A stretch of DNA of 64,000 nt from Aporrectodea caliginosa. Taxonomy: Eukaryota; Annelida; Clitellata; Crassiclitellata; Lumbricidae. Below, one piece after another: positions 22,001 through 32,056 of this stretch. The position numbers were made by a program, and so were the translations under genes. The stretch lies in the NCBI GenBank assembly GCA_020284085.1, contig JACEVL010000078.1, forward strand, positions 2,054,310 through 2,118,309. The letters run 5' to 3'. The notes below the pieces were generated by a model. That model saw only the letters and a list, made by a program, of their open reading frames with translations. It had not been told where the DNA came from and did no database searches. Numbering within the stretch: the stretch's first letter is position 1; every line of letters begins with the position of its first letter.

Positions 22001-25000
22001 CCTGTTCTTGACCTCTTTCAGGCCCCTGCACCAGGACCTTACATTCGTGAGATGTCTGACGCTGGACAGTTCTTTGCCAATCGAGTTCTCAAAGACTTCA
22101 AAGAGAAGTATGCTTTTCTGTGTTATTACTTCAGGCTACTTTCATTTTCTTAAGATGCTTTTGTTATTCTTTACCTCGTCAACAGTCTAAACATGTTTTA
22201 AAAATTTAGATTGGGCTGGAAATTTTTTAATGTAAGCAGTGATTAACCATCGTCATTGTTACCTAAGCCGTGATTTTCACTGCTATCTTGTGTCTTAATT
22301 GTCATTATTTGTTTTTATTCAAGTGTGACCTTTGCAGCTGTCATGGTCATTGCTGTGGTCATCATGTTTGTCACAAGACTTATAAATAATTTTCATCTTT
22401 ACCACTGGTTTACTTAGGTCACCATTGTAATTTTTTATTGTAATTACGACAATTTCTGTAGCATTGTCAATAGTAAGCAACTTCTAGGATGCTTTACATG
22501 CACTGTAAAATTTACTTTAATAAATGACTCCCTCATTATCATTGCTACATCAATATCTTTCCATATGGACTGTATTGTATTGTATCGGTATAAATACTCC
22601 TACTGCCGTTTTGAGAAATTCTGCACCAGCCTTCTGGAGCAGTCTGCTTATTGGCATTACACATAACAACTTCTCACCAGATATGTTCGTTAAGAGGCTG
22701 AACACCCATTTTGCCTGATTTGCTCTTGTTGACCAACTGTGTGGCTAAACCATTAATTTGTTCAGTTCCTTGCTCAGCCGATGAATGTATTCATTCATTC
22801 ATTCATTGTATGGTATTACTTGCTTAATTATTTACTTTACTTAGTCTTCACTGTGCAGTGTTTGTGTTGCCATTAATGCTGTTGGTCAAGTCTTTGTTTA
22901 TCAGTTTCATTGAATGTTATCCTGTACAGTGTACATAGTATAAAATGATACTTGATTTGGTCCCTCTAACACTCATGCCTAATGTGTATTACAAATGAAT
23001 TTTATTGTGTTCCTTGACAGAGATCCAACTCATGCTGACTGGGTAAAGGCATGGCTGGGTACGCTGTCTGAACTACAGGCAGTTGTCAAACAACACTACA
23101 CAACTGGAATTCAGTGGAACAAAAAGGTGAATTTTTGGTGCTGCTTTCCATTAGCTTAATGATCCATTTAAGCTCATTGTTGCTGGTGACTGTATAGTGT
23201 ATAACCAACTTATACAGGTGTATACCTGTAATGCAGCAGGTGTGTTACTAATTCTGGTGTATACTTAAGTCACTGTAGTGTCTAATTGATCTGTGGTGTA
23301 TAAATGACGAGTGTAGGGCTTTCACTGTTGTTTGCCACAGTCACTTGAAAGGTGCTATATAAGTTTACAGACTGAAAATCTGCAGCCAGTTACATGAGAT
23401 TGAATTTAAAGGTTAAATAGTCGATATTCACTTTAGGTTGGGGTCGGCTACAGACGTCTGTAAAGTACTCTTGGGATGTAATTTCTTTCATCTTTTATCG
23501 GAATTCATGAGGTTTTGGGTGCAGGTTGTAGTAACGTTGGACAGTGGGTGGAAACAGGATGAAAGTCGTGGCTCATGCAATGGATGAATCCCAGGGTCCT
23601 GGATACAGGGGGAGTGCATCACAGGACTTGCTGTTCACTTCTTAGCTTATGCCTATGCTAAATACTGGTTGCATGACTCCCTCCTTATTCTTAGCGAATG
23701 TGCATCCACCCATCAGGTTCAGATTGACTAACTTCGCACACATAATAAATGCTTTAAATAATGACATTATCTTGAAGTCATTTTCTGAAGGTGAGTTAAA
23801 TGAGGAGTCCGTGTTATGTGTTATATCGCAGTTTGCGATGTAGTCAGGCGTATAATAACGAGGCTCTGGTGTACTTGACTTAGGGTGTTGATGCATCTGC
23901 AGTTGGTGGAAAACCCTCAAGTGCGGCGAAACCAGCCGCTGGTGGGGGTCCTCCTCCACCACCTGGACCACCACCACCACCTGCTCCAGTTGACGTCTCA
24001 GCTTCGGCTAGTTCTGGTGGTTCTGACGACTCAAGGAATGCACTATTCTCAGAACTGAACAAAGGAGAAGATGTCACAAAATGTAAGCCAATCTATATAA
24101 TGTATGTATTACATTGTATCTGGACTTTTGTAAAGCACATATTAGGAAGCCCTCGAAAGCTCTAAGAACAGGACAGTACAAAGGATCTGAACATGTGGGT
24201 CTTAACACAGCTGGGAAGAGTAACTTGAGCAGAGTTTATAGGGACAGCTCGAATGTCAGATGAATGAAGTGACCTGACTGAGCTGAAGCCGTCATGGTTT
24301 GACTGTGTCAGGCCTATAATGTGCCAATCACAGATACTTTGAGGATGATGAACGTGTGTATCTGGACTTTGAGATGGAAACTAGCTACAAACACAGTGCA
24401 GACCTGAGTTATGAAGATTTAAAATAGTGTGGATGATTAAGGTATTTCACTAATAAAACATTCACCCATTATTCAGATTCTGATTTACTGACGTTGGAAT
24501 GTAATAGGTTCTTTCAATAACTTGTTTGAGTGCAGTGGATTTCATTTGATTGTGATACTGCATCGATTTCATGACGGTTTTGTTTGGTATATCAGCACTG
24601 AAGAAGGTGACTGCTGACATGCAGACGCATAAGAACCCTGGCCTGCGTTTCAATTCACCTCAACCATTTAAGCCTACGACTACTGCAAAGCCGTCGGCAG
24701 GCAAAGCGGCCACTCCTGCCGCCAAACAGCAGCCAGTCAGCAAGCCACCACGCTGTGCCTTGGAGGGTAAAAAGTGGATTGTCGTAAGTTAAAACTCGCT
24801 TTATTTGTCAATTTTCTCCTGCTTGAGCACATTTCTAAGTGTAGGTGGTAAAGAAATAAATGAACACAAACATAAAACTTTCTTACACTAACTTTCTACC
24901 TGTTTGATATTTCGGTAATATATACTCAGAGTTTTATATAAATTTGGTTTCCATGTATCCAATGATTTTTTAACAGAATTTGCTTTCTGATGATAAATCT

Positions 25001-28000
25001 AATGAGAGTTTCGTTAATAGGTGTACTATGTTGCATCTTTGTTTATAATCTGGTATGAACATCATTGGTCTTTTGTACCATGGTGCTCATGGAGTATGTT
25101 CCTGCCGTAAATGTGGTTTTCAGACCCTTGTAAATGCTGTAAATTTTTGGGTTTGACAATAAAAAATTCCTTGTTCAGACCCTGAATTTGGAATTTGGTT
25201 TCGTAATACTGTCTAAGTCATTGATGAACACAGTGTTGGTTAAGCCATCAATCAGTAGGCTGATATAGATCAGATTATAAACAAAGATGCAACATAGTGA
25301 TGAAGTCACTTACAGTTTTGGACTACTTAATAACTTTCCATGCAAATTTTCTGGGAAAATATGTTGTTCCTCGTACAGGTCTTATCTTTGACCAACACTC
25401 ACAGTTGCTGGTCCTGCCATTTGGAACTGTTTACCTCCTTGTATTGACAAGTCTTACGAATGCTTTTTGCTCTAAGCTTAAACCTTCCATCTGTTTATGG
25501 TTGATAATGTTTCCGGGCAGTGGTAGCTTTATTTGTTGGTCCACTGGTTGTTAAAGAATGATTGTTCTTTTTTTGTAACTATTGTATATGAGTCTGTTGT
25601 TGCATGTTCCCTTTTTGTGGTTTCAGGAGTATCAGCAGGGCAACAAGAACGTTGTCATAGAGGACACGCAAATGAGCCAGACTGTGTACATTTATAAATG
25701 TGAAAACAGCACAATTCACGTCAAGGGAAAGGTCAATGCAATCACTCTTGGTGAGTCATTTTCCCTCTGCAGCAGGGTGTGATTTATTGGAACAAGAAGG
25801 GGAACATGATCCTCATCTCCAAGTGGTTCATTTCTGCTCTTGCCCATAGGTATTTCCCAGAACTGATTAAAACGTTCTCTCATTGAAGGAGTATAAGGTT
25901 TGCTCCCAATTCAGGTTTTCTCCTAGCCCTAACATTGATTTCTTTGCAGCAAATTATTGACTTTTGAGGAGTGTGTAGAACTATGAAAACAAGTGTGCTA
26001 TGTCTACCTTTCACATCCCTCCGATGTTGCTAACCACTGAAATTTCTTCCTGCCTCGGAGATATTTAGTACTTTCAGGACTGATGATGTCCAGATGTTTG
26101 TTGTAGTGGCATTTATACCCATGAATTTGTATTATAATAGATCATGTAATAAAAAGTCTTACATGTAATACTAGCAACATTTGTTAAACTGATTGCTGTG
26201 GAGTAGAAATTTTTTTATATATTAAAAAAACATTATTTTCAGTCGCTATATGGGGCGGGGAGATGGTTGAATGGTAACATGCTGGCACGAAAATCATAAG
26301 GACGCAGGATCGATACCTGCTAGCCCCGTAAGGTTGACTCAGCCTTCCATTCCCTAGAGGTTTCTGTAAAATGAGCATTAGGACAGATTGGTGCCTTGCA
26401 GTCTGCCATGCAGTTAAATTTGACTCCTCTTCACCTTGTTATCGTCTGTTACTAGTATATCATGTAATCTTACTGTGTACTTGTCAGTTTGAATTGATAA
26501 AAGAATATTATTTTTATTATTAATAAATGCTTGTATGCTGATGTGGTTAGATGGTAGCTAAAATCGAACTTTAGTTTAAGATTTATGTTTTTTTGTTGAT
26601 TGTTGTATTGTAATTGATCCTCAATAAACAAAACATGTTTTAAACATATGTGTGCTGAACGTTTTCTTATACAGATGGGTGTAAAAAGACAGCCCTTGTC
26701 TTTGATGAAGCCATATCATCCATTGACTTTATCAACTGTCAGAGTGTCCAAGTCCAGGTATCAGCAAAACTTTTTAGTTGTGGAACTTGTTTTATGTTCA
26801 AAATTTTTCAGTTTACTATGCAATAATTGAACTCTTTCTTCTGCACTATTTATTAAAATTTGTAAACTCTTTACTCCAGTCTTGAGTCAGCTCTGTCGGT
26901 GATCATTGCATCCTGTGGCCCATGGAGATATGCAGATAGACCAGTTGGAATACCAATGATTGTTTTGTGTATTGACTGTATTATTGCATTTGATTTGTGT
27001 AGGTGATAAGTCAAGTGCCAACTGTGTCCATTGACAAGACGGACGGTTGTATGATCTACTTGAGCAAAAAGTCACTGCACACGCAGGTTGTTTCTGCAAA
27101 GTCATCCGAGATGAATGTCCTCATCCCAGACGATTCAGGAGAGTTTGTAAGTCAATTACTGTGCTTGTTAACAGAGAATGAGACGGTGGTGGTGGTGATA
27201 TTTGCTGGGCAGTGGTGATGGTATTTGCTGGGTGGTGTTCAGGCATGTAGCAAGACTTAAATTCAAGAGGAGGCAACTTCACAGACCATTGGCAAAATCC
27301 TGGTTATTGGGGTCATTAGTCAATGGAAGTTCCAGTATATAAAAAGCAAGAGGAGGCAACTGCCTCCTCTTGCCTCAATGTAGCTACGCCTATGGTTGTG
27401 ATAGTGGTAGTTGTGGGGTAGTGGCGTTTGTGGTGGTGATGTTGGTGGTTAGGACAGTGAGCATCATTGTATTGAAACATTTATAACGGTAATATATGTA
27501 TCAGGAAATTTTTATAGTACTGTCAGTTACCTCACTTCTCGTTAGCCTAACTGATGTTAGAGTGTTCAGAGTGAGAGATTTATCTCTATATGAAATTGTG
27601 CTTGTGTGGACCACTGATTTGAGGATGTGATACTGGTCAGTCTTATCTCATCACGGTTATATTCTAAAAGCCAGTACTGATTTCTTTGGCCTGCTTTCTA
27701 TAGTGATAACTTGCTTTTATGGAACGTTTGTTTTTTGGCATACCAAATCTCATGTGCAGATCATGTAGAACATAGTATTATATTGAAGTAAACTTAAATC
27801 TCCGACAAAAACACCTAATTCTCTTTGAAAAACTTAATTGTCTTTTGTAAAAATTAATTATAATTATCTGTTGAAAAAAAGCTAATTCTCGATTTAAAAC
27901 TAAATTCTCTGTTCTGGTTTCTGATCATTGTAGAAAGAGTATCCAGTCCCAGAGCAGTTCCGTACCAACTGGAACGGTAAACAACTGGTTACCGAAATGA

Positions 28001-28020
28001 CTGACGTCAAAGTGGGCTAA
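15961..28020 (+). CDS. CAP: adenylyl cyclase-associated protein (CAP/Srv2), 12 coding exons
   Basis: Actin-regulating protein that, in the family, works with cofilin to sever and recycle actin and catalyses nucleotide exchange on G-actin. Twelve phase-compatible exons give 485 residues (human CAP1 is about 475). Visible domains in order: N-terminal coiled coil (residues 3-20, [10 protein letters not shown]); helical folded domain about 40-215 (including [16 protein letters not shown] and PALGWV); polyproline 234-246 in exon 7; WH2-type actin-binding segment about 262-282 ending LKKV; CARP beta-helix 332-485 with ALEGKKW, KTDGC and SSEMNVLIP. The ATG at 15961 is chosen because the encoded MASNMEQL start matches the usual CAP N-terminus and the exon phase fits exon 2. 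Introns carry SINEs, a piggyBac-like element with a nested retrotransposon piece, and a foldback. No frameshift or lost domain is seen. Confidence 0.97.
16115..16160 (-). repeat. TTACGA-tailed retroelement 3' end, short copy
   Basis: CAAATTTCTAAAGCGCTACT...GCTAAGCGTAGGGCACCAGC matches the copies at 33436 and 52685 in reverse. It lies just inside CAP intron 1. Confidence 0.6.
17262..17553. mobile_element. MITE-like block with GCGGAA palindromic ends, copy 1
   Basis: Begins AAGGATAATTCTTCTG and ends CCGCAGAAACACCACGC, with terminal words of the type TTCTGCGGCGGAA that are themselves palindromic. A diverged copy lies at 39214-39480. Both copies contain two GCGCATGC-type palindromes and a GGTCGGTTAGGGT segment in the same order. 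Confidence 0.65.
17900..18487 (+). pseudogene. 5'-truncated non-LTR retrotransposon (reverse transcriptase C-terminus), nested
   Basis: The reading starts with [20 protein letters not shown] and passes [14 protein letters not shown]. After an in-frame TGA and at least two frameshifts it continues [20 protein letters not shown] and [18 protein letters not shown]. This is the region after the reverse transcriptase active site in jockey/CR1/L2-like elements. It ends in AATAAAG and a (CTTA)n tail at about 18465-18487. It lies inside the piggyBac-like element, so it inserted after it or was carried with it. Confidence 0.8.
19035..19382 (+). other. CAP intron 1, unique AT-rich part
   Basis: No features recognised apart from AT richness. 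Confidence 0.5.
19383..19508 (+). repeat. 48-bp tandem repeat, about 2.6 copies
   Basis: Units start at 19383, 19431 and 19479 with TGCTGCTTGTATTCACAGAA. The first two are almost identical and the third is partial and diverged. Confidence 0.85.
19515..19652 (+). repeat. tandem repeat of about 53-58 bp, diverged
   Basis: ATGACTTGAGCTCATTACT and GGCTGACAGGAAGTAATT recur as GCCTTAAGCTTATTACTTTG / GGCTGAGAGGAAGTTATT and then GACTTGAGCTCGTTACTTTC. It is adjacent to the 48-bp array and about 110 bp upstream of CAP exon 2. Confidence 0.75.
19766..19869 (+). CDS. CAP: CAP exon 2: start of helical folded domain
   Basis: Acceptor TTCTGTGCAG, donor CAG|GTGATG. Encodes [20 protein letters not shown] and [14 protein letters not shown]. 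The AFD..VSG.L..F and IGGDV words are typical of CAP. Confidence 0.95.
19975..20190 (+). repeat. tRNA-derived SINE, family 3-like
   Basis: B box GGTTCGATTCCCG at about 19987, then CGTAAGGTTTAGCTCATACC, AATGAGCTTGTGCCTTGCAT and an AATAAAG-type 3' end with TATTATTATC. It shares layout with the copies at 26250 and 42655. Confidence 0.6.
20600..20731 (+). CDS. CAP: CAP exon 3: helical folded domain
   Basis: 44 codons, phase 0 at both ends. Encodes [20 protein letters not shown] and a segment ending [11 protein letters not shown]. Acceptor CTGAACAG, donor CAG|GTCAGA. Confidence 0.95.
21427..21516 (+). CDS. CAP: CAP exon 4: helical folded domain core
   Basis: 30 codons, phase 0. Encodes [20 protein letters not shown] and [10 protein letters not shown], one of the most conserved stretches of the family. 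Confidence 0.97.
22022..22107 (+). CDS. CAP: CAP exon 5: helical folded domain
   Basis: Encodes [20 protein letters not shown] and RVLKDFKE, ending in phase 2. Donor AA|GTATGC. Confidence 0.97.
22560..22720 (+). pseudogene. non-LTR retrotransposon fragment (3' end of ORF2)
   Basis: [20 protein letters not shown] and [12 protein letters not shown], ending at a stop, follow the pattern of the extreme C-terminus of many non-LTR reverse transcriptases (SAP..WNSLP...S...FK..LK.HLF). It lies in CAP intron 5. Upstream of it are TATTG repeats. Confidence 0.5.
23021..23126 (+). CDS. CAP: CAP exon 6: end of helical domain
   Basis: Encodes [20 protein letters not shown] and [15 protein letters not shown]. 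The DWVKA and HTTG.W-type words are CAP signatures. Donor AAG|GTGAAT. Confidence 0.97.
23127..23883 (+). other. CAP intron 6
   Basis: A retroelement 3' tail fragment (AAGGTGCTATATAAGTTTAC near 23350) lies here. The open frames at 23642-23980 are shadows or chance. Confidence 0.5.
23884..24082 (+). CDS. CAP: CAP exon 7: polyproline and start of WH2
   Basis: 66 codons plus one base. Encodes a Gly/Pro tract [16 protein letters not shown] (profilin/SH3-binding type in the family), a Ser-rich linker, then [15 protein letters not shown], which begins the actin-binding WH2 segment. Confidence 0.95.
24596..24783 (+). CDS. CAP: CAP exon 8: WH2 end, second Pro-rich linker, start of CARP domain
   Basis: Encodes [18 protein letters not shown], a Pro/Thr/Ala/Lys linker and [10 protein letters not shown], the start of the CARP beta-helix. 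Its first two bases complete a split Ser codon from exon 7. Confidence 0.95.
25025..25298. repeat. foldback: perfect 28-bp inverted repeat in CAP intron 8
   Basis: The arm at 25025-25052 (ACTATGTTGCATCTTTGTTT and on) is the exact reverse complement of 25271-25298. The spacer is 218 bp, with no gene in it. No flanking duplication is obvious. Confidence 0.85.
25627..25750 (+). CDS. CAP: CAP exon 9: CARP domain
   Basis: Encodes [20 protein letters not shown] and [20 protein letters not shown]. The VYIYKC and HVKGKVN words match the parallel beta-helix of the CARP domain. Confidence 0.97.
26250..26530 (+). repeat. tRNA-derived SINE, family 3
   Basis: Head GATGGTTGAATGGTAACATG (A box) and GGATCGATACCTGC (B box). 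Core AGGTTGACTCAGCCTTCCAT and TTGGTGCCTTGCAG. 3' end with TTTGAATTGATAAAAGAATA and a TTATT tail. It lies in CAP intron 9. Confidence 0.7.
26675..26757 (+). CDS. CAP: CAP exon 10: CARP domain
   Basis: Encodes [20 protein letters not shown] and CQSVQVQ after completing an Asp codon. CKK..LVFD is a conserved beta-helix turn. Confidence 0.97.
27003..27146 (+). CDS. CAP: CAP exon 11: CARP dimer/actin face
   Basis: 48 codons, phase 0. Encodes [20 protein letters not shown], then SKKSL and [20 protein letters not shown], the best-conserved CAP block. Confidence 0.98.
27243..27396. repeat. foldback repeat with GAGGAGGCAACT ends
   Basis: CATGTAGCAAGACTTAAATT and AAGAGGAGGCAACT on the left answer GAGGAGGCAACTGCCTCCTC and ATGTAGCTACGCC on the right. 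A related segment lies at 34530-34596. It is in CAP intron 11. The rest of this intron (27397-27933) shows GTGGTG-rich and AT-rich DNA only. Confidence 0.6.
27934..28020 (+). CDS. CAP: CAP exon 12 (last): C-terminus
   Basis: Encodes [20 protein letters not shown] and EMTDVKVG, then TAA at 28018-28020. YPVPEQF..NWNG..L is the standard CAP ending. Confidence 0.98.
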   Translation, partial: KEYPVPEQFRTNWNGKQLVTEMTDVKVG

Positions 28021-28170
28021 GCCAACAGATGTATCAACAGCCAGTGGACCTGATCACTTTCATGAGAACTTTGCTCTAGAGACTTATTTTCAAAAGATGA
28101 AATAGCCCGCATTATTGCCAAAAGCTACTGATTAAACGTTCGAGGTTGTCATTGCTTATCTGCTTCCAAA

Positions 28171-28176
28171 AATAAA
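28171..28176 (+). terminator. CAP: candidate CAP polyadenylation signal
   Basis: AATAAA about 150 bp after the stop codon. Other downstream A-rich words exist, so a longer 3' UTR is possible. Confidence 0.4.
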
Positions 28177-29391
28177 TTCTCTAGTTTTCTTTGAAGATAA
28201 GAAACTTGAAAGGTCATTTACTGGTTAATGTTGCTGAATTCTGATGATACATGTGTTTAATGTTGTAAAATAAGAACTAAATTTGCTTGTTTAACGTCGG
28301 ACTAAATTTTGCATTCTCTGTTTAATCACTTTGAATGTGGAAGTTAAAATTTTCTGTCAGTTAATGTGGATTACTTGCAGTTGAACTTAGATGGCTGGAT
28401 AGTTAAGGTATTCAGGTAGAAGTCAAAATCTCTTTTATACGAAGTTGTGTGTATTTTTAGTGCAAGATTTTATGTAGCTCAAGAGCACGCCTGTCGATGT
28501 ATGTTTTTGGTGCTCAGTTCAGTTGAATTATATACATAAACATCAGTGTCTTTCTTTGATGTCTTTCAAACAATTTCTGCTGGCAGCTGAAACTACAGTA
28601 ATGTATATCCAAAGTGATCATAAACATGTACTGTCTTGTGTGCAGGAACATTAGCAAGCTGCCTAAAGTCAGACATTTTGTTTACTACAAAAGCCACACT
28701 ACTGTCGGGCCTTAGGCTACAATGATCATCATTTATTACCACACAATTGACACCTGGTTCTGGCTTATTTGTGTCTCTTATTTCAAGATGTTACACGTAA
28801 TGCAGTTATAAGAGTGTATTGACACCCTAGGGCGCTACCATCTTGTATTTTTGCGTCTGGATATGGATAAAGACATTGGTACACATGTAGCGACTGATTG
28901 TGGATACCATGTCTACTGTAAGTTTCAAGCCTCCATTGTTCTCATCTCTCAATGAGTTTCCATGTCATGCTGTTTTCTCCTCGTTGAACTGCTTCTGTCT
29001 TCCTTTCTCTTCCCATGTCTCTGCCTTGCCTCTATGGCTCGGCCACTCCCAAACTCTAGCAGATGCTTAGCTGAGGAAAGTTATTTGAAATGTTGGTGAC
29101 CCACGTTGCTTAACGAGTTGATATTAAGAAAATTTGAAAACACGAGTACATACAAAATGTTTTAAAGTATGGCCTTTTTGCCTTCTGAAGTTTGTGCCTT
29201 TGGCAGTAAGTCTATTTCTGGACCAGGGAGCGATTTGTGGGGCCAAGCAATGAGGAATTAAGGCCTTTCATTCATCTGGAGACATTAAAATCACCGCTCA
29301 AGACCAATGCTTTTAAACTATCATAATGACTGTCTTTGATTTTTTTTTACTCACGCACAGTGCCCTTCAATCTCGGCCTTTGCAACAACGC

Positions 29392-29431
<40 letters not shown>

Positions 29432-29890
29432 GGCAGTAGAGGCATGAGCAAACTAGAGGCATTGAACAACGTTTTATAAATTGTACGTACATTGACGACT
29501 TTTATTCGGAATTGGTGGCAAGGCAATAATCAATAGCGCTACACGGCATGTTTGTTAAAGGGCTATCCATCCATTGACTATATAAAACTGAACAAAACTA
29601 TTGATCACCAAATAGTTGCAGGTTAAGCAAAGAATCAAGTCTAAGGCTTATTGGATTTCAAAGTCGGATCTCCGAAAGAACCAATTTGGTCCCGATGTTT
29701 GGAAATGCCTTCAATACCAAAACAGTGCATTATTTTGTTACATGAGTTCATAGGCTGCATGCACGATAACAACGTTTGTTATGCGAACAATTTTCCATGT
29801 GATTACATATTTTCCATAATAAGTACATTTTTACTTCTACACATGCTTGTAAGCATATCTGTGCAAGCAAATCTCTAATTAAATAACAAT
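28177..29890. other. CAP 3' flank; no other gene seen
   Basis: AT-rich sequence, possibly an extended 3' UTR in its first part. An (ATT)n microsatellite lies at 29391-29431. The 75-codon frame at 29651-29878 resembles nothing known to me. Confidence 0.5.
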
Positions 29891-29896
29891 AATTGA

Positions 29897-30399
29897 CAGT
29901 AATCAAGTTTTTACTTTGGCAAGGATGTCCGCAGGAAGGGAGTCATCCAATGATCCAATGCTGACTGGGGAAGGGATGCCTATGCTCAAAGCAGCTCAAT
30001 ACGGCGCTCTGCATCTAAATTCAGTAGATACAACTATTTCAGTACAGAGATCCTGAGTGGCCGAGTGGGTTGGTAGCCCGCTCACCACAGTAATCAAGTT
30101 TTTACTTTGGCAAGGATGTCCGCAGGAAGGGAGTCATCCAATGATCCAATGCTGACTGGGGAAGGGATGCCTATGCTCAAAGCAGCTCAATACGGCGCTC
30201 TGCATCTAAATTCAGTAGATACAACTATTTCAGTACAGAGATCCTGAGTGGCCGAGTGGGTTGGTAGCCCGCTCACCACAGTAATCAAGTTTTTACTTTG
30301 GCACCGGATGTCTTTAGGAAGAGAGTCATCCAATGATCAAGATCTTTACTGGGGTGGCTCGGTCGCAATTATTCTCGTGGAGTACGAGCTCTGCCTCGA
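29897..30399 (+). repeat. 191-bp tandem repeat, two full units and a third diverged unit
   Basis: Units begin at 29897, 30088 and 30279 with CAGTAATCAAGTTTTTACTT. The first two are nearly identical. The third is diverged and is broken at 30400 by a hAT element; a trace of it (ATTTCAGTACAG) resumes near 32117. Each unit contains a tRNA-like GTGGCCGAGTGGGTTGGTAG, so the array may derive from a SINE head. Confidence 0.9.
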
Positions 30400-30839
30400 C
30401 AGGGGCGTCTACCAAGGGGGGAAGTGGCTCAAGTTGACAACTGAAACACAGGGGGGGTAAATTTTAAATTTAAATTTTGGGTGTGGAAGATTTCATAAGT
30501 CAAACGAAATGCACCTTAAGCTAAAATGAAATAAAGATAGATAAAAGGCCTTCCTCATAAAATTTGCGTAGTCATAGAAATGAGCTATAATTTGCAGGTT
30601 AATTTTTCGAGCATTATTGAAAGCATAGATATGATAACGTTATTATATGAATTTATATCTATGATTGAAACGTCATCCACTAAAGCATAGACAGCAGCCG
30701 TGTCGCTAAGTTTTAGTGTTTTACGTGTTATATACCAGTCTATTTATGTTTCTTTTATTTTTCTTCTATTTCGGAATTTATAATATTGAAATAACTCTTT
30801 CAATCGATGGATATTACGTTGACGTTTTGACCACAAATT

Positions 30840-30962
30840 ATGCCGCGTGAGAAAACACTTTACAAGTACCGGTGTTTGGAGCCAGCGTGCTCTTTCCTGA
30901 TACGAAGCGATAAATGGCTGCAGCATTGCCAGGATAAACATGCTTTCAAATATGCCAGGTAA
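30840..30962 (+). pseudogene. zinc-finger-like first exon of the hAT transposase
   Basis: ATG at 30840, then YKYRCLEPACSFLIRSDKWL and QHCQDKHAFKYA. A Cys-x4-Cys and His-x4-His arrangement suggests a C2H2-like finger. A donor-like CAG|GTAATT stands at the end. It is only 40 codons long. Confidence 0.5.
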
Positions 30963-31079
30963 TTAATAGTAGTGTGCCAGTGTTTAGCCTTAACATTTGA
31001 CTGTTTTATACAATATCATAAATGTATGTATATTATAAGGGACCGTATGGCGTATACGTAACGTATACGTATATTATAT

Positions 31080-31557
31080 ATGGATAAAACTATGAGAGGC
31101 ACCACTAGAAATGATAAACCACTTTTGCTTGAAACTCCGAATTCAGCTGTTGATGATGAAGAACTATGCGATGATATTACTGGAGATGTGGTCGAAAATG
31201 TGGATAATACAGAAGAGTCAAGGAATAGACGTGCTTGGGTCGAATATAGCCTACATTCACAAAGCCACTAAGGGTTCTGCAAGAGCTGTCTGGGTTTCCA
31301 AATCTGAACTGTCTGTACAGGAATTTGGCATCCCTTGCAGTCACTAGTTGCAGTGCAGAGCGAGCAATGAGTAGAGTTAAAATTGTCAAGAACAGGTTGC
31401 GATCAACAATGCTGGATGACTGGTTTTCGGCATTGCTTGTGCTTGCTGCCGAGAAAGATTTATTGGATAATATCAATGAAAATGACATCATTGATCGCTT
31501 CGCAATGTGCAGTTTGCCACTGCAAAAAGAACTAATTCATGGATTTAGTAATAATTG
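31080..31557 (+). pseudogene. hAT transposase C-terminal remnant
   Basis: The first frame (31080-31271) is acidic and unrecognised. After a frame change, LASLAVTSCSAERAMSRVKI and VKNRLRSTMLDDWFSALLVL match the hAT dimerisation domain pattern (SAERSFS..K.IK..LRS.M). It ends ...ELIHGFSNN at a stop at 31556-31558. Breaks between the frames make it non-functional as read. Confidence 0.8.
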
Positions 31558-32056
31558 ACAGAATGGTACTCTGATTGTAATTTTGTACGATTTCTTTAGT
31601 GTTAACTTGGTTCAAGTTTAAGTTGGTTGTTATAACAGAAATTAGCACTCATGATTACGCCTATGTATAAAAACTAATACTCCTGATTTCTAAAGGGTAA
31701 AGGCTATTAACGATACTCATGATTATATTTTATATGTATATATATATATGTCATAACTCATGGCAATGATGACATATTACATGATATTCTGCTATTCTTT
31801 TTTGTTGTGTGAGAATTAATGGAATGATTTCTCACAATTATTTTAGAACATATCTTATACGTTCTGCAAAAATCCCTAACCCCTTACAAAACCAGAACTG
31901 AGAACCTCTCGCATTTTAGGCTCCACGAGCATGCGCCCTTACCGATGTCGCTACCTTGACCATACGACCTCGACATAAGGATAGCCTGAGAAAGTGCTCA
32001 GGATAGGGGGAACTTGAGCCAATTTATCATAAATTATAGGGGGGATAGACGCCCTG

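Larger units (their letters stand above)
30400..32056 (+). mobile_element. decayed hAT transposon with transposase remnants, 1657 bp
   Basis: Left end CAGGGGCGTCTACC and right end GGATAGACGCCCTG are inverted repeats, and both subterminal regions share GGCTCAAGTT. The flanks show GCCT-CGA (left) and GCCTCCGA (right), an imperfect 8-bp duplication. Inside are a zinc-finger-like exon (30840-30962), an acidic frame (31080-31271) and a hAT C-terminal dimerisation segment (31290-31557), all on the + strand. The element is no longer a continuous gene. Confidence 0.85.
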
